Assembly: GCA_003586115.2 (NCBI GenBank)
Contig: QVOM02000073.1
Coordinates: 28,199,875-28,263,874, forward strand
DNA from: Salvator merianae
Lineage: Eukaryota; Chordata; Lepidosauria; Squamata; Teiidae
Direction: 5' to 3'
Length of the DNA: 64,000 nt
The position numbers and the translations under genes were made by a program. Below the pieces are notes generated by a model, which saw only the letters and a program-made list of their open reading frames with translations, did no database searches and was not told the DNA's origin. How positions within the stretch are numbered: position 1 is the first letter of the stretch; the number at the start of each line of letters is the position of its first letter. Of this stretch, positions 1 to 10,929 are shown piece by piece.

Positions 1-249
1 GGAGATTCCTGTTCGTCATCCTGGGAACTCAGGTGTGGGGTTCCTCAGGGGTTGATCTTATCTCCCATGCTTTTCAATACCTATATGAAGCCACTGGGGG
101 AGATCATCAGGAGATTTGGAGTCAGATGTCATCAATATGCAGATGACACCCAGCTCTGCATATCTGTGCCATCTCAATCAAGACGGGTGGTTGAAGTGTT
201 GGACAGGTGCCTGGAAACAGTAATGGGCTGGATGAGGGCCAATAAATGA
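1..249 (+). pseudogene. Reverse transcriptase fragment of L3-like LINE (catalytic half)
   Basis: Frame 1 is open from the first base of the window. It carries the RT motif GVPQG, then SPMLFN, then the catalytic YADD box encoded at 135-146 followed by TQL. These are RT domains B' to C of CR1/L3-type enzymes. The frame ends at a TGA at 247-249, but the sequence beyond it still reads as the family (KLNPDKTEVL) in the same frame, so the stop is a nonsense mutation and not the natural end. The N-terminal part of the protein lies outside the window. Confidence 0.85.
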
Positions 250-622
250 AAGCTGAATCCAGACAAGACGGAGGTACTGTGTGTCAGAGGGTCTCAGGTC
301 CATGAAATTGGAAGGCATCTGGCCCTTGATGGGGTTGCTTTGCCCTGGAAAGGACAGGTGTGGAATCTGGTGTACTCTTGGACTCTACACTTACACTTGA
401 AATGCAGGTAGAGGCGGTGGCCAAGAATGCATACCTCTGGCTATGACTGGATCGCCAACTATAACACCTTCTAGACAGAGATAATCTGGCCACAGTAATC
501 CATGCTTTGGTAACTTCCAGATTGGATTACTGTAATGCACTTTACATGGGGCAGTCCTTGAAGACAGTTCGGAAGCTGCAACTGATGCAGCAGCAAGACT
601 GCTGACTGAAACAGCTGGCCAA

Positions 623-880
623 ATGCATATCATTCTGGTCTTAAAAGAGCTCTACTGGCTGCCAATTCGCTACCATGCCGAATTCAAGGTGTTAACCTTA
701 GCCTATAAGGCCCTAAATGGCTTGGGCCCCAAATACCTAAAGGAGCGTCTTCTCCCATATCAGCCTGCCCATGCCTTAAGATCTACAGATGAGGCCCTCC
801 TGGTTGTACCACCGCCTCCAATAGCTAAAGGGGTGGGCACCCAGGATAGGGCCTTTTCAGTGGTGGCCCCCAGACTGTAG
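623..880 (+). pseudogene. C-terminal region of the L3-like LINE ORF2
   Basis: This 85-residue open stretch reads LKELYWLPI, then YKALNGLGPKYL, then RAFSVVAPRL, the standard C-terminal block of L3/CR1-like ORF2 proteins downstream of the RT palm and thumb. It is in a different frame from the RT piece at 1-249, so at least one frameshift separates them (about 400-620). A TAG after APRL replaces what is normally a Trp codon. A weaker copy of the same protein region occurs at about 29520-29980. Confidence 0.8.
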
Positions 881-1230
881 AACACTCTTCCTCCTGTGGT
901 GCATCAAGCTTCTTCACTTTACATCTTTAGTAGAGCAATAAAGATGCACCTATTTACCCTTGCTTTTGGCTAAAGGTACAGCTTTCCCTCCCTACTTTCA
1001 GACTACTGTTTCTATTGTGTGTCTTTTATGACTTTTGTTGTTGTTGTTGTTGTTGATGATGATGTTGTAATTGCTGTAACCCACCCTGAGACCTTCAGGT
1101 ATAGGGTGGGATAAAAATGCAAATAAATGAATAAATAAGTCCCAATCTTTAAGGCAGGAGTGTGCTGTGCATCTAGAGGTGCGTTTTATCTCAACACTGC
1201 TCTCCACTCTTTTATCCATTGTCATACTTC

Positions 1231-1258
1231 AGAATCTTAGAATTATAGAATTATAGAG
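1231..1258 (-). repeat. CR1 3' terminal 8-bp repeat
   Basis: The minus-strand end of the CR1 is a short run of ATTCTATA / ATTCTAAG-type octamers. CR1 elements end in such octamers instead of poly(A), so this fixes the 3' boundary of the element. Confidence 0.8.
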
Positions 1259-1313
1259 TTGGAAGGGACCTCCAAGGTCATCGAGTCCAACCCCCTGCTC
1301 AATGCAGGATTCA

Positions 1314-1943
1314 CTAAAGCATCCCAGACAGATATCTGTCCAGCCTTTCCTTGAAGATCTCCAGTGAAGGAGAGCCCACCACCTCCTGTGGCAACCTGTT
1401 CCACTGACTGATTGCCCTTATGGTCAGGAAGTTTTTCCTAATATCTAGCCTGTATCTACTCCCTTGAAGTTTCATCCCATTGTTTCTAGTCCTTCCTTCT
1501 TGCGCAACTGAGAATAGGGCCAATCCTTCTGCACTGTGACAGCCCTTCAGATACTTGAAAACAGCTATCATGTCTCCTCTCAGTCTTCTCTTCTGCAGGC
1601 TAAACATTCCTAGGTCCATTAACCATTCCTCGTAGGACATGGTTTGCAGACCACTCACCATTTTGGTCGTCCTTCTCTGAACTTGTTCCAGTTTGTCAAT
1701 GTCTTTTTTAAACTGGGGTGCCCAGAACTGGACACAATACTCCAGATGAGGTCTGACCAAGGAAGAGTAAAGTGGGACAATTACTTCTCGTGATCTAGAC
1801 TCTATACTCCTCTTGATACAGCCCAGGATGGTATTTGCCTTTTTTGCAGCTGCATCACACTGTTGACTCATGTTTAATCTATGATCTACTAGTACACCCA
1901 GATCCTTTTCACATGTGCTGCTGCTCAGCGAGATTCCCCCCAT
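1314..1943 (-). pseudogene. CR1 ORF2, C-terminal region
   Basis: This stretch holds the standard CR1 C-terminus: [43 protein letters not shown], and a final block ending YLSGML. It is in the same frame as the RT frame (3203-1965) and is separated from it by only two stop codons: TAA at the end of the RT frame and a TGA just before MGG. The TGA probably replaces a TGG Trp codon. ORF2 therefore has one frameshift and two nonsense changes and is otherwise well preserved, which points to a fairly young copy. Confidence 0.88.
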
Positions 1944-1964
1944 TCAGTATTGGATATTGTCATT

Positions 1965-3203
1965 TTACTTACCCAGATGTAAAACTTTGCATTTCTCCCT
2001 GTTAAATGTCATTCTGTTAGTTTCAGCCCACTGTTCAAGCTTGTCCAAATCCTTTTGAATCCTCTCCTTCTCCTCCCTAGTGTTAGCAACCCCTCCTAGC
2101 TTTGTGTCATCTGCAAATTTGATCAGCGTCCCCTCGACACCTTCATCCAGATCGTTTATAAAAATGTTGAACAGCAATGGGCCCAAGACAGAGCCTTGCG
2201 GTACCCCACTCGAGACAGTCTTCCAATCGGATGTGAAGCCATTTATGACCACTCTTTGAGTACGATCATTAAGCCAGTTATGAATCCACCTAACAGTTGT
2301 CCTGTCAATCCCATATTTGATCATTTTTTCAATAAGTATAGTATGAGACACCTTGTCAAATGCTTTGCTAAAGTCAAGATATACTATGTCCACAGCCTTT
2401 CCTTGATCGATCCATCCAGTAATTTTGTCATAAAAGGAAATGAGATTAGTCTGGCATGACTTGTTTGTTACAAATCCATGTTGGCTTTGGTTAATTACTG
2501 CATTCCCATCCAAGTGCTCCCATATATGCTGTTTAATGATTTGTTCAAATATCTTGCCTGGTATTGAAGTCAGGCTCACAGGCCTGTAGTTGCCTGGGTC
2601 AGCCTTCTTTCCTTTTTTAAAGGTAGGTACAACATTTGCCCTTCTCCAATCTTCTGGGTCTTCTCCTGTTATCCATGAGTTCTCAAATATCACGGAGAGT
2701 GGTTCCGCAATTATATCAGCTAATTCCTTCAGCACCCTAGGATGTAATTCATGTGGGCCTGGAGACTTGAATACATTTAAGTTTGCTAAGTGTTCCCTCA
2801 CCTTCTCCTTGTCCATACAGAGCCTTGATTCTCTTATTCCCTCAACAGCACAGTGAAGGCCAACTGATGTTTCCTTTCCTTTCTGAGAGAAAACAGATGC
2901 AAAATAGGAGTTCAGAAGTTCTGCCTTCTGAATGTCGTTTTTGACCAAATCACCCTTCTCATTTTGTAAAGGTCCTATAGCTTCTTTGACTTTTCTTTTG
3001 CTTCTGACATACCCCCCAAACCCTTTTTTATTGTTTTTGGCCTCTCTTGCAATCCTCAATTCATTTTTAGCTTTAGCCTTTCTGACACTTATCCTGCAGT
3101 TCCTGCAGATTGCATTATATTCTTCTTTTGATATGTCCCCCTCTTTCCATTTTTTAAACATTTCTTTTTTTCTTTTTAGCAAGTTATTAAGTTCAGGGTT
3201 CAT
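1965..3203 (-). pseudogene. CR1 ORF2, reverse transcriptase domain
   Basis: This 412-residue frame carries a complete-looking RT core: FKSPGP at 145-150 (one position short of the usual KSPGPDG because Asp is missing), NYRPVSLTS at 205-213, DFSKAFD at 277-283, SGVPQGSVLGP at 332-342, and the catalytic FADD at 363-366 followed by TKLGG. The frame ends with the conserved LHLGK and then a TAA. That TAA is a nonsense codon, because the C-terminal block follows in the same frame. The start Met at 3203 is an internal codon after the ORF2 frameshift. The enzyme would copy its own RNA by target-primed reverse transcription; this copy cannot make a full protein. Confidence 0.9.
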
Positions 3204-4245
3204 CCACCCTGGTCTCTTTAGATGCTTGCCATTCTTTTTTTCTTTTAGGAATTGTTAAAGATTGTGCCTCTAGAATCTCCTTTCTCAAAATTTCCCATCC
3301 TTCCTGGACATTTCTGTCCTTTAAGACATCCAGCCAATGGATCCTTCCTACCCTCCTTCTGAGTCCATCAAAATCTGCTCCTCTGAAATCTAACCTTGAA
3401 GTCCGAGTCCTCTCAGATCTTCCTCCTTTTGTTATCCAAAACTCAATGATAGCATGGTCACTGCCACCCAGGGTCCCAGTCACCCTTACTTCCTCAACCA
3501 TTTCCTCCCTGTTGGTAAGGATTAGGTCCAAGATAGCAGACCCCCTTGCTTTTTCCTCCATCCTTTGGAAAATGAAGTTATCTGCCAGAGAGGATAAGAA
3601 TTTATTGGACCCATGACTTTTGCCTGACAGAGATTCCCAACAAATGTCCGGATAGTTAAAATCTCCCATAATGACTAGGTCGTGTTTCCCCGAGAGCTTG
3701 GCCATCTGATATATAAATAGTTCATCCATATATTCTGTTTGTCCAGGGTGTCTATAATAAACTCCTACAACAGTATCCTTTGTGTTGCTCTCTCCTTGTA
3801 TTTTCACCCAAACGGTTTCTACAGGGCTTCCATTATCTGAAAGATTAATCTCTGTGGTGGTATATATTTTCCTTACATACAATGCAACACCTCCTCCCCT
3901 TTTATTAAGCCTGTTTTTTTTAAATAAGTTGTATCCTTCTAGCTCTGTGTTCCAATCATGCGTATTATCCCACCAAGTTTCAGTTATGCCTATGATATCG
4001 TATTTATTTTCCTGTGCTAGGATTTCCAGTTCTCCTTGTTTGTTTCCCATGCTTTGCGCATTGGTATAGAAACATTTTAGTTTGCGACAAATGTCTCTTT
4101 CAAGCTTGACTCCTTTAGTTTCCTTCCAAATTGTTTGACTTTGTTCTTTCCTTTCATTTCTGGTAGCAAGTTCCTTATCTGTATTTATTAGCTGCTTATC
4201 TTTCTCTGGACTTTTACTTCCCTTCCCCTTTCGCCCTAGTTTAAA
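3193..4245 (-). pseudogene. CR1 ORF2, apurinic-type endonuclease domain
   Basis: The domain has all the recognisable APE-like endonuclease blocks. From the internal Met at 4050: catalytic Glu in TETWW (residue about 24), RGGGVALYV (51-59), MGDFNYPD with the catalytic Asp (129-132) and GGSDHA with the catalytic His (195-200). The frame stays open upstream of that Met to about 4245, giving FYTNAQSMG with the N-terminal Asn block, so the Met at 4050 is not the true start. No upstream in-frame ATG was seen, so the real initiation is unclear. The frame runs off at 3193. The downstream RT is in another frame, with the slip at an A-rich run (about 3230-3245). Confidence 0.88.
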
Positions 4246-4427
4246 GCTCTCCTGATGAGCACAGCCAGTCTCCTGCCAAATATGTGCTTTCCTGTCTTTG
4301 TAAGATGGAGCCCATCTCTTGCAAGGAGTCCATCATATAAGTAGTTTAGTCCATGGTCTAGAAATCCAATCCTTGCTGGTAGCACTATCGACGTAGCCAG
4401 TTGTTTACCTGTAGAATCCTTCTCCAT
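4236..4427 (-). pseudogene. CR1 ORF1 C-terminus, frameshifted
   Basis: This short frame continues the esterase fold. DGLHLTKTGKHIFGRRL contains the Asp-x-x-His pair that completes the SGNH catalytic triad, here as DGLH. It belongs to the same protein as 5176-4385 but is in a different frame, so a small indel has separated the nucleophile Ser from the catalytic Asp/His. The natural stop of ORF1 is the TAG at about 4236. The ORF2 frame is already open across this stop, so the two reading frames overlap or abut by a few bases. Confidence 0.8.
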
Positions 4428-5176
4428 CTTCCTGTTCCACGGCCATTCACTGGTAGGATAGAAGAGAAGACAACTTGCGCTCCCAGTTCCTTCACTTTCC
4501 TGCCCAGGTCTTCAAAGTCTCTGCAGATACCTTCAAAGTTCCTTCCTGCAGTGTCATTTGTTCCTACATGTATTAGTAGGAACGGGTAATACTCTGTAGG
4601 ACTGAAGAGTCTTGGCAGTCTCTCGGTTACATCTTTGATTCGTGCACCGGGAAGGCAGCACACTTCTCGTGAGGTCATGTCAGGTCTGCACACAGCTGCC
4701 TCTGTTCCCCTCAATAAGGAATCCCCCACAACCACCACTCTCCTATTCTTCTTCACAGCTTCTCTTCTTTTTTTCGGTTCAAGAGGTTTCATATTGCACA
4801 CCAAATCTTCCCGAACTTCCTGATTATTCTTCTCCGTGAGAGCCTGGTACCGGTTTTCAAGCTGTATAGTTGCTGACTCTCTCGTTATCCTCCTGCTTCT
4901 TTTGGTCACATGCTTCCAATCCTCAGCTTCCACAGGTTCTCTGATGTTGTCCTCTCCGTGATCAGTTTGAAGTGCCTCTTCCGTTGTATCCAGGAAGCTC
5001 TCCTTCTCCCTAATGAGCTTCAAAGTAGCCACTCTCTCCTCAAGTTCTTGCACTTTCTCTTCCAGCAAAGACACGCGCTTGCATTTGCGGCAGGTGTAAT
5101 CAGGGTCCCCCTCTGGTAGAAGTATCATCATATTACACTCCTTGCAGCTAACTACAAAGCTTCGCTCTTTCTCCAT
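4385..5176 (-). pseudogene. CR1 ORF1 protein, N-terminal and central part (zinc-binding, coiled coil, esterase)
   Basis: This 263-residue frame starts MEKERSF. Residues 11-14 and 29-32 are two CxxC pairs, a zinc-ribbon-like or PHD-like N-terminus. Residues about 36-60 (LLEEKVQELEERV) predict a coiled coil. A basic linker about 130-147 precedes an SGNH-hydrolase-type esterase core: GDSLLRG at 151-157 (nucleophile Ser), GAR near 177 and HVGTNDT at 203-209 (oxyanion/Asn block). An esterase domain in ORF1 is established for CR1-clade LINEs; its role in retrotransposition is not settled. The frame closes after NNWLRR at 4385, but the family continues in another frame at 4427-4236, so a frameshift lies at about 4385-4400. 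Confidence 0.85.
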
Positions 5177-5943
5177 GTTATCTACAGTTGTTTGGAGTCC
5201 TCTTGTTAGATATTAAACAGTGCGGAGTACTTTCAATGTTCTTGAACTAAAATTTAATTTTCCTTTTTTCGTTCAATTATTTAAATTGTCACTTTAGGAT
5301 AATTATTTTACTCTACTAAATTAAACAAAAGGTGGCTACTTGTTTAAATTATTCAGTTGTTTTAGCTTATTTTTACTTTTCCTTACAATTTAAGTTCTCT
5401 TACTGGATACGTTTTGGACAAAAAAAGAAAAAAATATATAAATTATTATTTTATAGTTTTATGATAGGATTATGATAGGATCTGTCCTAGTTTTTCTGAC
5501 CTTGTTTTTCTCACCTTGTTTTTCTCACCTAGTTTTTCTGACCTAGTTTTTCTGACCTAGTTTTTCCTCCTCTAGGTCACCGCTATATGCTCAGGCAGAG
5601 CCAAGTATTCTTCTTCCGAATTCTTTTCCAATTCCTGGTCTCAGGACAGCAGCCTTCCTCCTCTTGCGAACACACTCAAATGAACTGCAGCCCGCTGTTT
5701 TTATCAGCTGAAGGGAGTGGCCAAATATGCTAATTGGCAGGGGTTGTCTGCAGGGCGTTTCCCTGTTCTCTGACCTAGTTTTTCTGACCTAGTTTTTCTG
5801 ACCTAGTTTTTCTGACCTAGTTTTTCCTCCTCTAGGTCACCGCTATATGCTCAGGCAGAGCCAAGTATTCTTCTTCCGAATTCCTTTCCAATTCCTGGTC
5901 TCAGGACAGCAGCCTTCCTCCTCTTGCGAACACACCCAATGCA
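5177..5943 (-). repeat. CR1 5' UTR with 260-bp tandem monomer and 14-bp sub-repeats
   Basis: The block at about 5517-5675 reappears at 5777-5935, exactly 260 bp away, with only two base differences that I can see over about 155 bp. Each copy begins with a run of 14-bp units (plus-strand 'tttttctgacctag'): about six units at 5488-5565, some degenerate, and about four at 5769-5825. Repeated 5' monomers upstream of a LINE ORF1 resemble the promoter monomers of mouse L1. Whether these drive transcription here is inference. The distal copy stops at about 5936 and is followed by an unrelated short duplication, 'ccaatgcacactcag' (5936-5972). Confidence 0.75.
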
Positions 5944-6689
5944 CACTCAGTTCTCCCAATGCACACTCAGTTTTTCCATATATATATGTATATATATCCT
6001 TCATGCAGCCCCTTGACTACTTCATTCACCAGGGCTTGCTTCCCTGACAGATCACTAGTTTTAAGCCTGGATGCACATAGCTGTGCTCCCTACTGCACCT
6101 TGATGAGACTTTTGCCATTTTACTGTATATACGTTGTTTCAGACTGTTCTGGTGAAGGAAAATTATAAGTGTAAATAAATCAATATTTGTGCAAATCACT
6201 ACATATTCATGGCAAAGCCTTTTAGACATGGATAAGTAAAAATATTTAGCATAAACAAGAGCAGTGTATTAAACACTTTATCCTGGATTTTTTTTTAGGT
6301 TGCAATGAAAGAGCAAGGAAGAAGAACTGAGCCATACTGAATATTTTGAATCTCATAAAAACACCAGAGACAAATTTCAGAGACACAGTTCAGTTATAAT
6401 TAGGTCAGTCATCTCCCCTGAGAAGTCTATGGATTTTGTTAAGCTCTATTGTTAATTTAATTTATTTTCATTTTGTCCATTCCATTTTTTTCATTATTCC
6501 CTGCGTACTTCAAAAGGTCAAATAATAATAAAAAAAAAAAAACGAAGACAAGTTTTATTCTGGTCTAGACTCCCTTTCACAATATGTCCAGTTTACAGTA
6601 CAACTTCATGTATTTGAGACATTTTATTTGAGGGGCAATGAAATAAGTATGGTAAGAGGTAAATTATACATGTTATGAACTAAACTGGC
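5944..6689. other. Unassigned AT-rich sequence
   Basis: No gene or recognisable transposon was seen. It contains a short (TA)n-like stretch (5978-5998) and an A-rich run near 6523-6542. The small open frames here lack any recognisable domain. Confidence 0.5.
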
Positions 6690-7195
6690 ACAGTTGAAAT
6701 ATATACAAAACAAGACAAGAAGAAACAGACAAGACTGGGAGAAAAATAAAAGAGTTAGAAAATTATGACATTGTTAAATGTAGTAAGAAATGGGCTCTGA
6801 TTAAAAATGAGTATAAAAGCTGGGATATACAAGCAATGAAAAGGATCTCAAAAATTATTAGGAAGAAGGAAAAAATAATAATTAATAAATTACAAAATTT
6901 AGAGGGAGAAATAAAGGTTAAGAATAAGGAAATAGTAGAAATAATGGCTAAATATTATGAAAATCTATATAAGGGAGATAGAATTCAAGACTTTGTGTGG
7001 ACTATCGATAGAAAATTAACAGAAGAGCAGAAGGTGAGATTAAATGCAGATATAACCCAGCGGGAAATAGAAGAGGTAATTCAGGGTCTAAAACCTGTTA
7101 AGTCTCCTGGTCCTGATGGGTTTACAGCTATTTTCTATAAATTTTTTTATAAAACTATTAGTACCTCAGATGCAAATTCTTTTTAATGATATATT
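6690..7195 (+). mobile_element. L1-type LINE fragment (start of RT region)
   Basis: The open stretch 6836-7186 translates to an L1 ORF2 segment: YYENLYKG, then ITQREIEEVIQGLK, then KSPGPDGFTAIFYKFF, the hallmark start of the L1 RT domain. Near 7155 the frame slips, and L1 continues in the next frame (LVPQMQILFNDIL) to about 7195, where similarity ends. Upstream, similarity reaches back to about 6690 with stop codons. This is a short, internally cut fragment with no poly(A) end. Confidence 0.8.
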
Positions 7196-8220
7196 AAATA
7201 TTCAACTGTGACTCCTTTACACTTGTTTCTTTCTTCATTTTAAATTCCCCTTAGCAAAATAACCCAAACTACAACCATTCAATGAACGTTAACTCTGGGA
7301 GACATGAAATACTTCTTCAAATGGTTCATGGAGTTCTAAAAACATGGATATCCAAAAACATTTTTCCAGCTTTTAAAAAAAAATAATTTAAAGCATTGTT
7401 CAAATTTATTAAATTATTAACAAATCATGAACTAACTGGAATGCACCATATATATCAGCTATCATTCCAGTATTAAAAGGTCTCCAGCAACGATTTTGAA
7501 TTTTATGGACAGAATTTTTCCTCAAGAATGGTCATAATAAATCTCAGCTTGGTAAAACCCCAAATGCAACCTCTGCTTCATTGAACAGATACCACATTTT
7601 TAACTACAAAAGGTTTAAAAACATTTCCACAACCATAAACCAGCTCTGTGGAGTTGTTCGACATATTCAGTTTATATTTCATATTTTGTGGATTTCGTCC
7701 TTTAGGTTCTTCTTCTAAAGATGCCCCCACTCCAGTACTCCTGCAGTACTTGGAATTTTCCAAGCTAGCTGCTGCTTTCCATTTATATACGAGTGATGCT
7801 CTTTCAGCTGCCTAATACTGGGCATATAACATTATGCCAACTAGTTGCTTGGGAATGTTATTAGAAGGCATGCTGTTGCACTAATATCCTGGCTGCCAAC
7901 TATCCATAGGCATAGGATTAACAACGATAATGAAAGGCTGCTAAACTATATGGGTCAATCTAGTGGAGCTCTTATGCTCCTATGAAAGTGTGTCAAATAA
8001 AGAGAAATAAAACAACACCATCTTCTGCAAAAGAAACTGCAGAAGAATTTTTTTCATTGGTACTTTGTATTTGCCAAATAGAAACGGTATTCCAGGACAA
8101 AATGTCAACATCTTTCTGACTGCAATGAATATATCAGGGTGTGGACTGAAATACAAAGTTGTTTTCAAGTAATGCTTGTCTTGAGTGTTATCTATTTTTT
8201 TGAAAACTGATCACCTTGAT

Positions 8221-8254
<34 letters not shown>

Positions 8255-9360
8255 AGGCTCACTGCAGAAGATCCCATAGCCTAAAGACCTATGTGCTTTA
8301 CGAAAACTTCTGATGCCTCCTTCATGCGCATTTGTAGTTTATTTGCGATGTTGTTATATGAAGACATCTGAAATTTCAAACAATAACAACACATGACTGC
8401 TTATTAATAAACTAGGAGAACAATTTTGACAGTATAGCAGCAATGGCAATTATTTGGTAGAGGTAGTTTAACTGTTGCAATCCATGCATTAGAGACAACA
8501 GCTGTGTCTCCATTTACATCATCAGATGCCTCGGCAGGCCATCTGTGGCTTCATATCTCACCATTTTCAGTGACATAAGTTGCCCTCTGTGGTGCTCAAC
8601 ACCCTCCTGAGGTGACTGGAAGTGAAGGCTTGAAAAAAGGACATTGAAAGCAAGTATCCAACCTCAACATCTTTATACACCTTCTCACATAGAAAATGGA
8701 GAATCAGAAGCAGCTGGTGATGCTGTGGAGAGGACACTTCAGTGGAGTTACCTACCCCTAGATGGTTCCCCACACTGCCGTGGAATCACAACCTATATTA
8801 GATTACTGAAAGTGCTTTATGTAAGATAACTCTTCAGATTGATTGGAAAGATGCATGCCTGATAAAGGATCTTATAAATAACTCCACTAAGTAAATTCCA
8901 TTGCTGCTGATCTGTTTCTGACCAACATTTTAAAAACTGTTACTAATTGATGAAGCCTTAAAATTCTATATACTGTATACTTCCATATGGGAATGGGTTA
9001 GAAGTCCAAAGGTCATTCAATTTTGAACAGAGTATGCACAATTCAAAAGGATGGCACCTTCAGACAGATGGACCTGCTGTTTTGTTGTTGTTTTTTACTC
9101 CCTTGCTCCTGCTGTGTTCAAATGAGAGTTCAGATGAACTGATTGGATTTTCAGTCCACAGAGAACCTGTGTGTCTCACAAATGTATGCACCTGAAGACT
9201 ATTAAGCAAACTTTTCAAAAAGAATTCACAGTGTTGGTTGAGCTATAGAATCTCTCCACATGTATGACTGCAAATGAAAACCATGGTCTAAAATCTGTAG
9301 TGGTCCATCTAGAAACATATAATTTGCCATAGATCATGGGGGTGTAGTATCATTTTGGAG
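7196..9360. other. Unassigned AT-rich sequence with an ATC microsatellite
   Basis: I see no gene. The only clear structure is a perfect (ATC)n run at 8224-8253. Short open frames on both strands have no family features. Confidence 0.5.
8224..8253. repeat. (ATC)n microsatellite
   Basis: About ten perfect ATC units. Confidence 0.95.
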
Positions 9361-9369
9361 ACTAACAGA

Positions 9370-9592
9370 GATAGTCTCTTTGATAAGTCTCCAAGGTGCT
9401 ACTAGACTCCCTGGGCTTTTTTTGCACTTTCCACCTCAATGTGGGATAATTATAGCCCAGCTGCTCCTGGTACAACTATAGAGCGCTCCACAGCTGTACC
9501 AGGACTATAATTATCCTGTTCTAAGGTGGAAAGTGCAAAAAGGCATCCTCTTTACTGATCCAGACTAACATGGCTAAATCCTTGAATTCTGC
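9370..9592. repeat. Dispersed reptile repeat split by a MITE
   Basis: The flank at 9370-9413 ('ctccaaggtgctactagact') and the flank at 9545-9592 ('gatccagactaacatggcta') look like two halves of one widespread reptile repeat, separated by the palindromic element at 9414-9544. The assignment rests on recognising the two halves by eye. Confidence 0.45.
9414..9544. mobile_element. Palindromic MITE with TTTGCACTTTCCACCT ends
   Basis: The left end 'tttgcactttccacct' is matched by the inverted right end 'aggtggaaagtgcaaa'. The inner arms also pair (GGATAATTATAG... with CTATAATTATCC), so the whole ~130 bp folds back. The terminal sequence resembles that of the larger GC-rich elements at 25183 and 63041, suggesting one superfamily. 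No coding capacity. Confidence 0.7.
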
Positions 9593-10900
9593 CATAGATC
9601 ACAAGACCCTGAGGGAAAAAAAAACTAAAACACTAAAACATTGCAAAACATTTCAAATCTTTTATACAGTCCAGTCTTTTATACAGTTCAATCTGTTCTT
9701 CATACACTTTTAATTAAAAACGGCTGTGATTGTTCATGGTGGGAAAAGCTCTGGCAATTCAAATGAATCACACACATTTTTTATGTTTTACCCATCCCTG
9801 AAGGTACAGAAACTGTAACAAGTCCAGAATAAAACCACCAGGCTAGTAACAGAACTGGGCTATTTGAATAAATCATTCAGTGTTTTGTTTTGTTTTAAGC
9901 TGCATTATTTCTAAGTTTTTTTTGTTGTTGTTCCTGAGTCAAATTTAAATCTAAGGTCCCAGATTAGGTCACAACAGTAAAAATATAAAATGTATAAGAA
10001 TTAAACATAATTAAAATATGTTATAAAATACAGCTCTCCCACAGTCCCCCTAGCAGAACTACAGGCTTTATCCTTTAGGCCCCTAAACCAGTTAGAAGCA
10101 GGCTACCCACAAGCATGCCTTGGACCATGCATCTTTATTTGTAGTCTAAGGTTATATGACTACCCACATATGTGTCACGGACACCCTCTGGAGAGCACTG
10201 AGTGCTGGCTGAATACATAAGCCAGTATTCAGGCAGCACACATCCTGGTCCAACCAGCCTGGGAATTGCCTTTCCTATAAGGTGGAAAAAACAACTTTGA
10301 AGATGGGTAAGACAAGTACATTTGCCTTCCCTGTGCAGAAACAAGGGTAGCACCTTAGCTGCCTCCATTGTCTGACCAGTTGGGCCTCCAATGAGCTGAA
10401 CACATGGGTAGAAGTCACAGCTGTGTTCCCCTTTGGAGTAGCAAGGTGCTTACTCTGGGTATGATTTCACTGCCCAGGTGACATGCACGTGAAGAAGATG
10501 TCTCCACTGGATTGCACTAGCTTTGTGGCACAGGCAGACTCTGAAAGAAGCATAACAGCTCCACTGCCCTTGACAAGGCAGCATTTCTCAAGTTGCTGCA
10601 CCTGCACATGGAGGGTCTCCTCATAGTCCGTGCACAAGTGCAGCAGGCCCATAAACAAAGGCAACAAGTTTCACCACATTGAGGGTCTATCTCAGTGCAA
10701 GAAGTGACCTTAGAGTTGCTTCTTACATACTGAACTGTTGAGCCACAAAGCGGATTGAAGTTACTCCAAGCACTCTCAAGCCTCTTCAGTAGGTGGTACT
10801 ATGGAGGTGCACAAACTTCAATACCCTACCAATTGTATTTTGAATGGTCTGTAGAAACGTGGCATTCCTGTGTTGCTACTCCTTCTTTAACTTCTTCTGA
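9593..10900. other. Unassigned sequence
   Basis: No gene was recognised. The part around 10030-10700 is less AT-rich and may be a decayed LINE coding region, but no motif survives to prove it. Confidence 0.4.
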
Positions 10901-10929
10901 AGCACTCACTCCAAAGCATTCCTCAAGGG

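Larger units (their letters stand above)
1..1138 (+). mobile_element. L3/CR1-like non-LTR retrotransposon, 3' portion
   Basis: The element enters from outside the window and runs to a 3' tail of (ATAAATGA)-like repeats at about 1120-1138. Preceding the tail is a short GC-richer hairpin-like block (ACCCTGAGACC / GGGTGGGAT, about 1082-1112) typical of L3/CR1-like LINE 3' ends. The coding remnant covers the second half of reverse transcriptase and the C-terminal region. A small GTT/GAT microsatellite sits in the 3' UTR (1033-1062). An in-frame stop and frame changes show it is dead. Family assignment is from the protein motifs and 3' end; the exact subfamily cannot be given without a library search. 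Confidence 0.85.
1231..5943 (-). mobile_element. CR1 LINE, nearly full length
   Basis: Read on the minus strand this is a complete CR1 architecture: 5' UTR with tandem monomer (about 5943-5177), ORF1 (5176-4236), ORF2 (about 4245-1314) and a short 3' UTR ending in an 8-bp-unit tail (ATTCTATA-like copies at 1231-1258). The 3' end contains the conserved block seen on the plus strand as 'gttggaagggacctccaagg', a hallmark of amniote CR1 tails. At about 4.7 kb it is close to the full length of the family, whereas most CR1 copies are heavily 5'-truncated. It is inactive as read: one frameshift in ORF1, one frameshift in ORF2 and two in-frame stops between RT and the C-terminal region. The 5' boundary is inferred from where the monomer repeat stops. 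Confidence 0.92.
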
